From positions 1 through 64,000 of the IMG/VR virus record IMGVR_UViG_3300035661_003606: a stretch of DNA of 64,000 nt, one strand, 5' to 3'. The DNA is from a virus. A model generated the notes under the pieces. That model was not told where the DNA came from. It did not search any database and saw only the letters and a program-made list of their open reading frames with translations. Shown one piece after another: positions 42,335 through 52,196 of the stretch; position 1 is the stretch's first letter; every line of letters starts with the position of its first letter. Both the position numbers and the translations under genes were made by a program.

Positions 42335-44491
42335 ATGCGATTAGTCTCTCTAGAAATGATTGATTTTATGGCTTATACCGAACAGCAAATAAATTTTGAT
42401 GAGAACGGGTGCTATATTATTCTTGGTAGAAATGCTGACAGATACGGTAAATCAAACGGAGTGGGTAAGAGCTCGATATTTATAGCAATTTATGCTGCGC
42501 TATATAACCAGATTAGGGGTAAAACATTAACTCAGGCTATTCGCGCTGGAGCCAAGGGATATAAACTTACATTAGTTTTGCAGTCTGCTGATGGATATTA
42601 TCAAATTATTAGAAGTAGAAGAAGAGATGGAACTTCTACGACTTTTATGTTTTATGATTCTACAGGTAAGTTTGAGGAAGATAAAAGAGTAGACTTGACC
42701 TGTCACAATCAAGATGATACCCAGGAGAGGATCAATGCTTTACTGAAGATGAATGCAAAATCATTTAGCCATTCGGTATATTTTAAAGAAGATATGGCAT
42801 CTGCTTTTGCTAAGGCTAAAAAGGGAGAGCGTTTTGAGCTCATTAAAAACTCTTTACAAATAGATCAATATGATAAAATTGTGAAAATTGCTAAGGCAGA
42901 TTTAGACCAGGTTAACGCTACCATTAAGGAGATATCAGATTATATTACCTTAGCAGAGCAAAGTTTGATTAATTTAGAGACACAAACAGCTGAACAGAAA
43001 GAGCTAGAGTTAAGCATAGAAAGAGCTGGTCTTGAAATAGCACAGATAGAATCAAAGTTATCTGAGATAATTTCCATTAAGAATAGTGTAGCTGACTTAG
43101 AACAATTAAAAAAGGATTGTATAAAAAAGAAGAATTTAGCTATATCTAACTTAAGTGATACTGAAAATAGACTACATGAGTTAGATAAAAAGATAGGAGA
43201 GGCCAACGCTAAGATTGAACAATATAGAGCATCGTTAAAGAAAATGAACCTTCAGTATAAATCTCTGGTCAATGAAAAAAATGGTATAATTATTATGCCA
43301 GAAGATGAGGTAGCAAAGATCAATGATGACATTCTGGCTTGTCAGGTAAAAATAAGACAGAATCTAGAAACTATTGAATCTGCAAGAGAGATGATAGCGG
43401 CTTTATCTAAGGCCCATGGTCTTAACTGCCCAACATGCACTAGCCCATTAGATGCTAAGAAGAGGAAACTTTTAGTTGACTCCGCTAATAATTCTATTGA
43501 TACAGCGATTGCGTCTAACGATCTTTTAAGTCAAAGAGTAAATAGCAATAGTAAAACATTAAATGACAATGCATCTAAAATAGATAGACTAAATAGTTTA
43601 AATAGGCAGATAGATCAACTTACGTTTCAGGCTAATTCTATGATGAAAGATGGGGAAAGTTTAAAGAGTATTATTGCTTCTCTTCAGCCGGAAAGAGATG
43701 CAGCGGCTCAGAGTGTAAAAGAACAGACTACTCAACTAGAAGCAATAAAAATGGAGTTGGCAAAGATAGAGAAGCAGATTTCTCTTAAGTATGATGACGA
43801 GATAGAAGGGAAACTAATAAACAAAAAACAGTCTCTGTTGGGGTATATAGCTACAAGCAATCAGAGAATAGGAGTTATAGAGGAAACAAATAAAGCTATT
43901 AGGGAGTCAATTAAAGACTTAGGAGTCAAACAAGCAGAGCTTAACGCTTTAAGTTTCAAAAGAACAATAGTGGAAAATGTTATTGATAGTTGCTCTAAAA
44001 AGGGAGGGATACCATCTATTTTAATCGGGCAAGCGCTAAAGGAGATAGAGAAGTATGCTAACCAAACCCTGTCTAGTTTTGATGATTATGACGCTCTCTC
44101 TATAAAATTTATTACCTCTAAGCCAGATGAAATAGAAATTATGGTAAGAAAAGACCCAGAGGTAGAGTTTAGAGAGTTTGATACATTCTCTGGAGCAGAA
44201 AGATTCATTGTGTCTTTTGCGATTCGTATGGCTATGTCTGAAATTCTTTCACATAAGTACGGGTCGGACCTCCAATTTATTTTATTGGATGAAGCTGGTA
44301 CGGCTCTAGATGATTATAATATGGGTTTATTCGCTAATATATTAAAGAGAATGGCTTCAGATAAGCTAGTGTTATGTATTACTCACCAGAAAGAATTGCA
44401 AGATCATATCCCACAAACGATACTAGTAAAGAGAAGCGGTGGGAAGTCAGAGATTTTAGTTAACAATAAGGAAATGAGAGAAGAGGCTTAG
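42335..44491 (+). CDS. sbcC: SbcC/Rad50-like ATPase
   Basis: 718 aa, short for SbcC but like T4 gp46. N-terminal ATP site (GRNADRYGKSNGVGKSS, with an insertion relative to the usual GxNGxGKSS), long coiled coils broken by a zinc hook LNCPTCTSPLD at about residue 365, then FSGAERFIVSFA signature and LLDEAGTALD Walker B. The hook joins two molecules. Partner of SbcD. Confidence 0.9.
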   Translation: MRLVSLEMIDFMAYTEQQINFDENGCYIILGRNADRYGKSNGVGKSSIFIAIYAALYNQIRGKTLTQAIRAGAKGYKLTLVLQSADGYYQIIRSRRRDGTSTTFMFYDSTGKFEEDKRVDLTCHNQDDTQERINALLKMNAKSFSHSVYFKEDMASAFAKAKKGERFELIKNSLQIDQYDKIVKIAKADLDQVNATIKEISDYITLAEQSLINLETQTAEQKELELSIERAGLEIAQIESKLSEIISIKNSVADLEQLKKDCIKKKNLAISNLSDTENRLHELDKKIGEANAKIEQYRASLKKMNLQYKSLVNEKNGIIIMPEDEVAKINDDILACQVKIRQNLETIESAREMIAALSKAHGLNCPTCTSPLDAKKRKLLVDSANNSIDTAIASNDLLSQRVNSNSKTLNDNASKIDRLNSLNRQIDQLTFQANSMMKDGESLKSIIASLQPERDAAAQSVKEQTTQLEAIKMELAKIEKQISLKYDDEIEGKLINKKQSLLGYIATSNQRIGVIEETNKAIRESIKDLGVKQAELNALSFKRTIVENVIDSCSKKGGIPSILIGQALKEIEKYANQTLSSFDDYDALSIKFITSKPDEIEIMVRKDPEVEFREFDTFSGAERFIVSFAIRMAMSEILSHKYGSDLQFILLDEAGTALDDYNMGLFANILKRMASDKLVLCITHQKELQDHIPQTILVKRSGGKSEILVNNKEMREEA

Positions 44492-44546
44492 CTGACTATT
44501 AATAAAATGTCTTGTTATGGGCGAGTTGTGCTCTAGGGGAGCAGTC

Positions 44547-45152
44547 ATGTCAATTTATATTACTCGTACTCCGCTAACAAATGATGAGCGGGTTGAATTG
44601 GAAGCTGAAGAGGAGCAGCTTGATGCAGTTAGAAACTCATATTGTGGAAGCCAGGGGCCGAAAGAATCATGTGAGATATCATATGACGCATGCGGGACTC
44701 CACTGTATACCATAAAGGCTTCTGAACATGATCCGTATTATATAGACGCCCTTGCAGCAGCAGTCCAGAATGGAAATGGAAGAAGCGCCATAAGAGTCAA
44801 AGTGAATGGTAATATTCCAATTGTAAGAAATACGGGGCATAAGGGTTTTGTTTATCCAGGGTATGATGGAACTCCTGATAATGTGAGAAGCAGCTACGCC
44901 TTTTCGTATCTTAAGGATGAACCTATTAATGTAGTCTCAACAATTCCACTTCAAGATGGAGTTAAAAGAGTAGTTTCAGTCATAGAAAGGCCACAGGAGT
45001 TTGCTAGGTGGTATATTATAGAGGCCGAAGTTGGCATAGAGCCGCCTCCACCTAGAATTACTCCCGCATACTTCCCGAGAGGGAAAGGAGTAGCGCCTTG
45101 GTGGAAGACCTTATATCCCGATGGGTCTCCCTCCACGGCCACGACAGGATGA
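44547..45152 (+). CDS. Hypothetical protein
   Basis: 201 aa from ATG 44547 (AGGGGAG upstream). Beta-rich N-terminus and a proline-rich C-terminus (EPPPPRITPAYFPRG). No recognised domain. ATGA overlap with the nuclease gene that follows. Confidence 0.55.
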   Translation: MSIYITRTPLTNDERVELEAEEEQLDAVRNSYCGSQGPKESCEISYDACGTPLYTIKASEHDPYYIDALAAAVQNGNGRSAIRVKVNGNIPIVRNTGHKGFVYPGYDGTPDNVRSSYAFSYLKDEPINVVSTIPLQDGVKRVVSVIERPQEFARWYIIEAEVGIEPPPPRITPAYFPRGKGVAPWWKTLYPDGSPSTATTG

Positions 45153-45967
45153 CAGAGAATATAAAAGAAAAGAAAGAAAGATTGTCCTATTCTAAGATAG
45201 ACTGCTATAAGCAATGTCCATTTAAGTATAAGAAAATTCATATTGATAAAGACATTCCGTTCAAGGAGTCTTTACCAGTTAGGTATGGAAATTTTTTACA
45301 TGGAGTCCTAGAGGATTTAGGCAAGGCCATCAAGAACAATGGCAATAAATTTCCAGAAAATATCAATGATATTGTTGCAAGATCCTGGAAGAAGTATCGG
45401 GCTACTCAGAAGATATTTGATGAGGCTCTCATTAAAGAGGCCGTTGATATTATTCATAACGTTGGCAAGAAGTTAAAGTATTCTAACGAAATTATTTTAG
45501 AGGTAGAAAAGACATTTAAGATGGACCTGGATGAGAAGTATTTTATTCAGGGCAAAATCGACCAGGTCTTAAAGGCGGGAGATAGGTATTTAATTAGAGA
45601 TTATAAAACAAATGCAGACATAAAATATCTCCTAGCGGACCCGCTGCAGCTAAAGATATATGCAATGGCATACAGCAGACTCAATAATATACCGGCAGAT
45701 AAAATAGATTGCAGTTATTTAATGTTGAGAATGGACTGTCAGGAACCTAAATCTAGTTTTACTGAAGACGAAATTGCAGAAACAGAAATCTACTTAAAGA
45801 CTATTATTCGAGAAATGGAAGCCTCTAAGGCGAGTGGAGAATATAAATGTGTCACCAGTGGGCTTTGCCCGTGGTGCCCAGCTTTTGACTACTGTCCTGC
45901 TGCTAGTAAAAATCCAAAACTCCAAATTAAAAGGGCAGAGCTAAAAAATCTTGGTAAGGTAGATTAA
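45149..45967 (+). CDS. Cas4/RecB-like PD-(D/E)XK nuclease with Fe-S cysteines
   Basis: 272 aa from ATG 45149. YSKIDCYKQCPFKYKKIHID at the start, GNFLHGVLEDLG, GKIDQVLK and IRDYKTNAD (motifs D and DxK), and the C-terminal CPWCPAFDYC give the PDDEXK_1 fold with four Cys for an iron-sulfur cluster, as in Cas4 and AddB. Likely a 5'-3' end-resecting exonuclease working with SbcCD. Confidence 0.8.
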   Translation: MTENIKEKKERLSYSKIDCYKQCPFKYKKIHIDKDIPFKESLPVRYGNFLHGVLEDLGKAIKNNGNKFPENINDIVARSWKKYRATQKIFDEALIKEAVDIIHNVGKKLKYSNEIILEVEKTFKMDLDEKYFIQGKIDQVLKAGDRYLIRDYKTNADIKYLLADPLQLKIYAMAYSRLNNIPADKIDCSYLMLRMDCQEPKSSFTEDEIAETEIYLKTIIREMEASKASGEYKCVTSGLCPWCPAFDYCPAASKNPKLQIKRAELKNLGKVD

Positions 45968-45978
45968 CAAATCGTTGC

Positions 45979-45993
45979 GGGGGTTAATCCCCC
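45979..45993 (+). promoter_or_regulatory. Hairpin before the 1066-aa gene
   Basis: GGGGG-TTAAT-CCCCC sits directly before the CAGGGGAA ribosome binding site. The C run could pair with that site instead, so it may tune initiation at ATG 46005. Confidence 0.4.
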
Positions 45994-46004
45994 AGGGGAA
46001 TGTC

Positions 46005-49000
46005 ATGAGACTTTATAAAATCTCAGAAGAAGAAGAAGACCAGAGTACAGACCTAAGCAGTGGTTTGGAGTCGTCTGAGTCACCGCAAGATCCTACAGAA
46101 AACGCGGGAGAAAATACCGAAGAAAATACAGAAGAGAGTAAGAAGCTATTAAAAGAAAAGGAGAAGGAGTTATTAATAGAACATTTTGTTGACATTTTAA
46201 TCAACAGACTATGGTCTGATAATTTTCTATCAATTGGGTCATCTGAACTAGCCCACAATATAGGGCTGAATTTTGTGGATAATATGGAAAAAATTAGGGA
46301 TTTTTTAAATACGGTTTCTCCTCCTCCAGATCAGGCTAAGTCTGAGCATGAGACTTTATACCCCTATGGAGTTCCGATTAAAAATGAAGAAGACGCCTTT
46401 CGATATATGCAGCATGTGGAATCATTTGAGCCCAAGGCGCGGGACTTGGGGGAAAATTATGCTTATGAACTCATGAAACGTCTCGGTCTTACATCGTTAA
46501 TACCACAATGGATATCCATAAACACCCCAATCGAGAAGTCAAATGGAGGTGAGACTGGGTTAACATTGGGAGAGACCTTAACAGATGGTACGACTCCACT
46601 AGATATTTTGTTAAATCGAGAATCTTCGCTAGATGACTTATCTAGGGTGGAAGAGATTTATGATGCTGATAAGATTCTAGAGGAATTGCCAGGAAAAGAG
46701 GCAGACCGAAAGAGAGGAGAGCTCCTACTTAAGTTAAAAGAGGTTGAAAATAATATATCTTCTATTAATGTTCCTAAAAGAGTAGATTCGAAAATCGAAG
46801 AGTTGTCAAAAAAACTTGATATTGTGCTTCGGCGCGCAGCTGAAAATCTCAAAGATAAATATGGTTTATCCGATGAAGAGATCAAAGATCCTAATAATCT
46901 AGCCTACGTAGCGCAATTAGATACGATGAAACCAATTAAGCCTAGGGAATTTAAAGATGGTGCTCCTATTGGTGATATATCAATCATTCCAGATATAGCT
47001 AAAGCTGGGGCAAGCGATATAGCAAAATTTTTATTGATATCAAGGCTATCTGGGGCGAAAGTTTTTCTCACTAGGAATCAAAAATCAGAAAGCCCGATAG
47101 GAGGGGGCGTGGCTACGAAGTTTCCAGCTAGTATTTCAGGGACAGATACGTTCAAGAACAATAGGGTTTCGTCTGCCTCGGCCCTTGTGAGCTATTCTGG
47201 AAATGTGAGTACATTAGATAATCGAGAGTTCAAGGCGATTCTAGACAAATATTTATTGAGAGTAGATAGTGAAGAAGTAGATAGTGAAGAAGTAGATAGT
47301 GAAAAAGTAGATAGTAAAATAAACTCTGGTTGGCAGGGGATGTATATTTGGCCGATGGCCTTTAGTCGAGAGCTGGGCGTGTTTACATGTATGCCAACAG
47401 AGGCAATGTTGGGGTTGGGGGAAGAACTCTATGCTGCAGTGGAGGCAAAAGACAAAGATCAAATTAAAAATATAATAGCGAAGTATAAATATAATTCTTA
47501 TGGTGTTTTAACGAATATCTCCGATAAATCATTGTCTAAAAATAATAATACGTTTAGTTTTATTGCAACGCCGGTTCAAATGATTAAGGCCCTAGCAGAA
47601 GAGAAGGGGATTAGTCCCGAAGAAGTATATGATGACGTTAGGGGGTTTATTGCAGAAAGGAGTGGGTCTCTAAAAGAAGATGCCGGGGAGTTAATCTTAG
47701 ATAATAAGGAACGGATGATACCCTTTCCACCGGAAGCTCTAATTGCTATTGCTTTTTATATTGTAAGGTTATTTATCTCTACCTGTAGAGCTAATGCAAT
47801 TTCTACTATAGAGGAATACACTTCCAATGAAAAGGTACAGAAAGATGTGACCTCTGCTATTAATGGACTAATAGACGATTTGGATGTAGCTCTAAACTCG
47901 GCGGAGGATTTTGAATTATCGGCGGGGACGACTAAATCTTTTACTAGGTCAATTTTAGAAGCATCTAGGCTTGAGAAGTTTGGGGTTTCAATTGATAAGC
48001 TCAAGTCTTTGGCTATGGAGGGGATTTCACGATCTCTTCGAAGTGGGGCTTTGTTGTCTTTAGAGAAAGCGCCATTTGAATTCACAAAACAGGCCTCGTT
48101 CAATAGAGAGGCAATTTATAATATTGCGACTGCTTTATCTGGGGCGGTATTAGATAAGATTAAAACCCCAAAAGGGGAAGTTAAAATCAATATGACTAAC
48201 CTTCTCTCTGGGGTAAGACTAACAGATTTTAGCTCAAAGACGATATTGGATATAGAAAAAACTAAGCAGTATGGAAAGTATCTATTAACTTGGTCACCGG
48301 AAACCAGGTCTAGTACTTCAGAAACTGTGCGCCGATCAATGGTCAGGATGACGAGTCTAGTAGATAATAATTGTAAGGGGATGTGGATTGTTGGTGTGGA
48401 GCAGGATAAAGCATCCGATACAACTGTTTTGTCTGTAAAGGTTAATTCTAACCTAGTTTTCCAGAATCATGGTAATGGGGCAAAGATTACGATTTATAGG
48501 GTTGTAGACGGAGGGAGACAGGAGGTTCTTTCGGCACAAGCTAGTAAGATTACAGTACGTCTACCTAATGAAGATAAGAGCAATGACAAAAAAAATAGCG
48601 TTGTAGACGGAGGGAGACAGGAGGTTCTTTCGGCACAGGCTAGTGAGATTATAGTACGCTCAGCTGTGAGAGATAAGAGCAATGATAAAAGAAAGAAGAC
48701 AAATCCCCGTCGTAGACAGGAAGGTGGAAAACTTTATCGCTTGTTTATTACTCCCAGTATTAATTTTGAGTATAATGAGAACTCAGATTATGAACTGGAT
48801 ATAGGGCAGGAGATTATGTATCAGGCTAGACTAGCAACAGAAAAAAATACTTTAGACGTTTGGATAAGAGAAGTCAATAGGGAGCTGTCTAGATTTAATA
48901 ATATTAAGGCTGATATGATACGGGCCATTGCCAATAAGAATTTATCTACGGCTATGGAAGTTATGAAGAATGGGGAACGAACATTGAGAGTAGATCTAAA

Positions 49001-49202
49001 TAGATTTCGTACTCTTAATTCGGATTTTAAATCGATGATAGACTCGGTGATGTCTCATTCTAAAGATAAAGAAGAGTTAGATGCTTATTCTAGATTTATA
49101 AAAGATTATGTATCTAGGTGCATGGTAGCCATTAGTCAAGTCAGGGCTCAAATATTAGAATTTAAGAAAGCTGCCGCTGTGATATTAGGGGTGAACATAT
49201 GA
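46005..49202 (+). CDS. Large hypothetical protein with internal tandem duplications
   Basis: 1065 aa from ATG 46005 (GGGGAA 5 bp upstream). No family recognised. Acidic N-terminus (ISEEEEDQSTD and Glu/Asn repeats). Residues about 420-436 repeat VDSEE four times from a 15-bp DNA unit. Residues about 833-898 hold two copies of a 33-residue unit beginning VVDGGRQEVLSAQAS (99-bp DNA duplication, 48501-48698). The C-terminus is helical. Size and position between a nuclease and a nucleotidyltransferase give no clear role; a virion-internal protein is possible. Confidence 0.65.
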   Translation: MRLYKISEEEEDQSTDLSSGLESSESPQDPTENAGENTEENTEESKKLLKEKEKELLIEHFVDILINRLWSDNFLSIGSSELAHNIGLNFVDNMEKIRDFLNTVSPPPDQAKSEHETLYPYGVPIKNEEDAFRYMQHVESFEPKARDLGENYAYELMKRLGLTSLIPQWISINTPIEKSNGGETGLTLGETLTDGTTPLDILLNRESSLDDLSRVEEIYDADKILEELPGKEADRKRGELLLKLKEVENNISSINVPKRVDSKIEELSKKLDIVLRRAAENLKDKYGLSDEEIKDPNNLAYVAQLDTMKPIKPREFKDGAPIGDISIIPDIAKAGASDIAKFLLISRLSGAKVFLTRNQKSESPIGGGVATKFPASISGTDTFKNNRVSSASALVSYSGNVSTLDNREFKAILDKYLLRVDSEEVDSEEVDSEKVDSKINSGWQGMYIWPMAFSRELGVFTCMPTEAMLGLGEELYAAVEAKDKDQIKNIIAKYKYNSYGVLTNISDKSLSKNNNTFSFIATPVQMIKALAEEKGISPEEVYDDVRGFIAERSGSLKEDAGELILDNKERMIPFPPEALIAIAFYIVRLFISTCRANAISTIEEYTSNEKVQKDVTSAINGLIDDLDVALNSAEDFELSAGTTKSFTRSILEASRLEKFGVSIDKLKSLAMEGISRSLRSGALLSLEKAPFEFTKQASFNREAIYNIATALSGAVLDKIKTPKGEVKINMTNLLSGVRLTDFSSKTILDIEKTKQYGKYLLTWSPETRSSTSETVRRSMVRMTSLVDNNCKGMWIVGVEQDKASDTTVLSVKVNSNLVFQNHGNGAKITIYRVVDGGRQEVLSAQASKITVRLPNEDKSNDKKNSVVDGGRQEVLSAQASEIIVRSAVRDKSNDKRKKTNPRRRQEGGKLYRLFITPSINFEYNENSDYELDIGQEIMYQARLATEKNTLDVWIREVNRELSRFNNIKADMIRAIANKNLSTAMEVMKNGERTLRVDLNRFRTLNSDFKSMIDSVMSHSKDKEELDAYSRFIKDYVSRCMVAISQVRAQILEFKKAAAVILGVNI

Positions 49203-49885
49203 AAGAATTTGCATACGTTATTTCTAGGTTAAAAGCAGCAGCTCAGCAGACAAATAGTATGTGTTATGTTGTTGGGGGAGCCGTAAGAGATATTATATCT
49301 CTTAAGAAGATTAAAGATGTAGACGTAGTAGTGACGGTTGACCCAAAGACATTTGCATCTGCACTAGCTAAGACGACAGAGGGAGCTAAGTCGGAAGAGG
49401 TCCCTGCGCCATTTCCGCTGTGGACTGTGGACATTGGAGATGTTACAGTAGACGTTGTCCAATTGAGAGGAAAGAGCCTACAAGAAGACATTAAGCATAG
49501 GAACTTTACAATTAATGCAATATACTATGATGTGGTGGGCGATAGGTTTGAGGATCCAACTGGTAGAGGGTTTGCAGATTTATATAACGGGGTAATTAAC
49601 ACTGTAGCATTAGATTCGTTTGCTTTTTTTAGCTCAAGTCCTCATGAGGCAAATAGCATATTTATAGCTATAAGATTAGTGGCTGATTCAGGGTTCAGGC
49701 TTAGTGAGCAACTTAAGAGTGGGATAAGAAAAGCCCTCGAGCACGGAGTTGTCCCTGTGGAGCTATCAAAACGTTCTAAAAAGGAAATTTTGAGGGCTCG
49801 CTTGTCTCCACATTATAAAGATAAGGCCTTACCGGTAATAGAGGAGTTGGGATTGGAGCATTTTTATCAACTATCCAGCTCTTAG
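49199..49885 (+). CDS. CCA-adding/poly(A)-polymerase-like nucleotidyltransferase
   Basis: 228 aa. VVGGAVRDII (GG at 26-27), DVDVVV (Asp40, Asp42), RNFTINAIYYD, DPTGRGFADL and SIFIAIRLVADSGF follow the class II tRNA nucleotidyltransferase head, neck order. It stops after the neck, about half the bacterial length, so the body and tail domains that bind tRNA are missing. It may repair tRNA ends or tail other RNAs. ATGA overlap with the previous gene. Confidence 0.8.
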   Translation: MKEFAYVISRLKAAAQQTNSMCYVVGGAVRDIISLKKIKDVDVVVTVDPKTFASALAKTTEGAKSEEVPAPFPLWTVDIGDVTVDVVQLRGKSLQEDIKHRNFTINAIYYDVVGDRFEDPTGRGFADLYNGVINTVALDSFAFFSSSPHEANSIFIAIRLVADSGFRLSEQLKSGIRKALEHGVVPVELSKRSKKEILRARLSPHYKDKALPVIEELGLEHFYQLSSS

Positions 49886-49936
49886 GTTGGTAATCATATT
49901 GCCGGTGTGGGCCGTGACTCATAGGGAGACGTAAAA

Positions 49937-51631
49937 ATGTCTAAGCTTGTTATTGCAAAATATAAGTCTAAAAAGAAACTTGATACTGGCACTATAGTGT
50001 ACGAATATAGTGAGGCAGATAAAAAGAAACGGGCTAAGAAAAAAGCCCAACATGTTAGAAAGGTGTTTCAGAATATATCCAAAATTAAGAATGCCTTTGA
50101 AAAAGACATGAAGTCCAGTGATAAGAAATTACAAATGGTAGCTCTAGCTGTGGGTATTATTTATGAGATTTTTGAGAGGGTTGGAGATAGGGGCAATATA
50201 GGAACTGGGGTTGTCTCCCTTAAAAAGAAACACATTACGGTTCATGGAGATAAGGTTCATTTTAAGTATGTAGGAAAATCGTACGTTAAGCAGGACAAAA
50301 CTTTAACGAATTCGACTATGGCTAAATTAATCAAAGAGAACTTAGAGGGAAAGGGAGACAATGAGTATTTGTTTGACTTTGAAGATGAGAGTGGGAAGAA
50401 GATAAGTATTCTCTCAGACGATATCAACGAATATTTAAAGCCATTTCATATTACAGCTAAAGACCTTCGGGCGCATGCGGCCAATGATATTCTTATTTCA
50501 AAACTTAAGGCAGCTGAGAAGGCTAAAGGAGAGACTAGTGAAGAAAAAGAAAAATGGCGCAAAGACAAACTTAAAGAACTTATTGAGGAAACTGCAGATG
50601 AGATAGGGCATACCCCAGAGATCTGTAGGTCGTCGTATATTGATCCCTCTTTAATTGAGGAATATATTTCCAGTGGAAAGATAATAAAGCTGACGGCTGA
50701 TCAAAATTTGACGGTGATGATTAAGCTGGCTAACATTAAGGAGCATCCTAAAGTTAAAGAATTTTTGACTAGAGGAGTAACGCCAGAGGAGCAGGCTATT
50801 ATAGATAGCCCCTCCCAAGTTAGATCTGAAATTTCGGACTCAGCCTTCACTAAAGCTCTAGAAAAAGCAAAGGCGGAGGGGGCCTTAGCTGGTCTTTTAG
50901 ATATAGTCGAAGATAATGATGAGTCTGCTTTTGGAGTAACTCCCATTATAGTGGGTGGTAAGGCAATTCCTATTATCGGTGTAAATATAAATAAAATTAA
51001 GTCAGAGGCGGCTAAAGGCAAACCTATAGAGGAAATTTTATCAGAACAGGTTAAACAGATATTAGGAGTAATTGCCCACGAGCAAGCTCATGTTGAAGGA
51101 CAAGGAGAGGCTGAAGCAGAGAGAGTTCAGAAAGAAAGAGTGGAAAAAATAGAAAGGGACACGACCGCAGATACGTCGGCGCCTATTTTACGTTTGGCGT
51201 CTGAAGAGAAGACGTTATTTCAAAAGCTTGGAGTTGATGGGGTTGACAGAGATAATCTTTTAAAAGTTACAAATAATGTCCTAAAAAAGATAGGTATTCC
51301 AAACACCAATCAAAATATAGGTCTATTAGCTCTAGGATATCTGTTATCTTTAGGTAATAATCCATATAGAGCAGAGTGGAACATACGAAAGGCTATAGGA
51401 TTAGAAACTCCAATCGATATCAAAGATGCAACTATTGTATATAATATTCTTAATAGTGCTTTTCAAGAGGCTTCGATAAAAGAGGATAAGCAAGAGGATT
51501 TCTATTCTTTTTCAGATGAAGATAAAATGAATTTGGGGGATATTGATTCCTTAAAATGGGAATCAGAGCCTTCTTACTCTCCTGGGACTGGTATGGGGTT
51601 CTATCCTCAAGTACACCCATTCAACTATTAA
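49937..51631 (+). CDS. Type IB topoisomerase with C-terminal HEQAH-bearing extension
   Basis: 564 aa. Residues 1-250 match TopoIB cores: RVGD (Arg81), GKSYV (Lys114), AKDLRAHAA (Arg178), GHTPE (His225) and CRSSYIDP (Tyr234), the full catalytic set. It relaxes supercoils through a 3'-phosphotyrosine. After residue 250 a new region contains AHEQAHVEGQGEAEAE (HExxH at 380-384), a zinc-peptidase-like motif, and a Tyr/Pro-rich tail (YSPGTGMGFYPQVHPF). The join is seen in one frame with no sign of error. Confidence 0.85.
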   Translation: MSKLVIAKYKSKKKLDTGTIVYEYSEADKKKRAKKKAQHVRKVFQNISKIKNAFEKDMKSSDKKLQMVALAVGIIYEIFERVGDRGNIGTGVVSLKKKHITVHGDKVHFKYVGKSYVKQDKTLTNSTMAKLIKENLEGKGDNEYLFDFEDESGKKISILSDDINEYLKPFHITAKDLRAHAANDILISKLKAAEKAKGETSEEKEKWRKDKLKELIEETADEIGHTPEICRSSYIDPSLIEEYISSGKIIKLTADQNLTVMIKLANIKEHPKVKEFLTRGVTPEEQAIIDSPSQVRSEISDSAFTKALEKAKAEGALAGLLDIVEDNDESAFGVTPIIVGGKAIPIIGVNINKIKSEAAKGKPIEEILSEQVKQILGVIAHEQAHVEGQGEAEAERVQKERVEKIERDTTADTSAPILRLASEEKTLFQKLGVDGVDRDNLLKVTNNVLKKIGIPNTNQNIGLLALGYLLSLGNNPYRAEWNIRKAIGLETPIDIKDATIVYNILNSAFQEASIKEDKQEDFYSFSDEDKMNLGDIDSLKWESEPSYSPGTGMGFYPQVHPFNY

Positions 51632-51633
51632 CG

Positions 51634-51662
51634 TTGACTTTTCATGAATGAGCAGTTATATT
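51634..51662 (+). promoter_or_regulatory. Phage promoter TTGACTTTTC-N-TATATT
   Basis: TTGACT (51634-51639), 17-bp spacer, TATATT (51657-51662), starting 2 bp after the topoisomerase stop. Fixes the next start at ATG 51684, since ATG 51648 lies inside the spacer. Confidence 0.88.
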
Positions 51663-51683
51663 ATTGTAGATGGGAGAATAGAC

Positions 51684-52196
51684 ATGAATAAGCTTGTGTG
51701 TCATGGCAACAAGATTGAGAATGCAGTGCTTACGACTGAAGACACAACCTACAGTAACCTTATAGACTTTAAGTGGACGATTGCTGTATCTGATAAGTTT
51801 TCTAATTTTAGTGTACAGGCTCGCACCAACCAACAAGAGAGCCCCTTTGTTCGTATTGAGGGTGCTAACTGTCAATTGGAATATGAAAATACATTTGGTG
51901 TTTGGAGAGTGGAGAGCGATGGTACTCTACTTGGAACAAGGGTCTTAATTAATGGAACTCCGATACCAGAAATGCAGCTTCAGGTGTTAGAGTTGGTAGG
52001 GGTAAGGGGGAAGGTGACGCTAAATATTATAGCATATGGGTTATACGCGTCTGTTCAGCACACTTCGGCCTGTACCTTTATTAAGGCGGGAGAAACTATG
52101 TTAGGTGGGGTAACCAGAGCCACTATTAAATGTAGCGTGGAAGAACCATTAAACGAATTTGAATTAATCATTGAGGATAACTATGCCAATATTTGA
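51684..52196 (+). CDS. Hypothetical beta-rich protein
   Basis: 170 aa from ATG 51684 (GGGAGAA upstream). Regular beta strands (TIAVSDKFSNFSVQA, KVTLNIIAYGLYASV) suggest a jelly-roll or sandwich fold. No family recognised. First gene of the promoter-51634 transcript that leads to UDG and trigger factor. Confidence 0.6.
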   Translation: MNKLVCHGNKIENAVLTTEDTTYSNLIDFKWTIAVSDKFSNFSVQARTNQQESPFVRIEGANCQLEYENTFGVWRVESDGTLLGTRVLINGTPIPEMQLQVLELVGVRGKVTLNIIAYGLYASVQHTSACTFIKAGETMLGGVTRATIKCSVEEPLNEFELIIEDNYANI

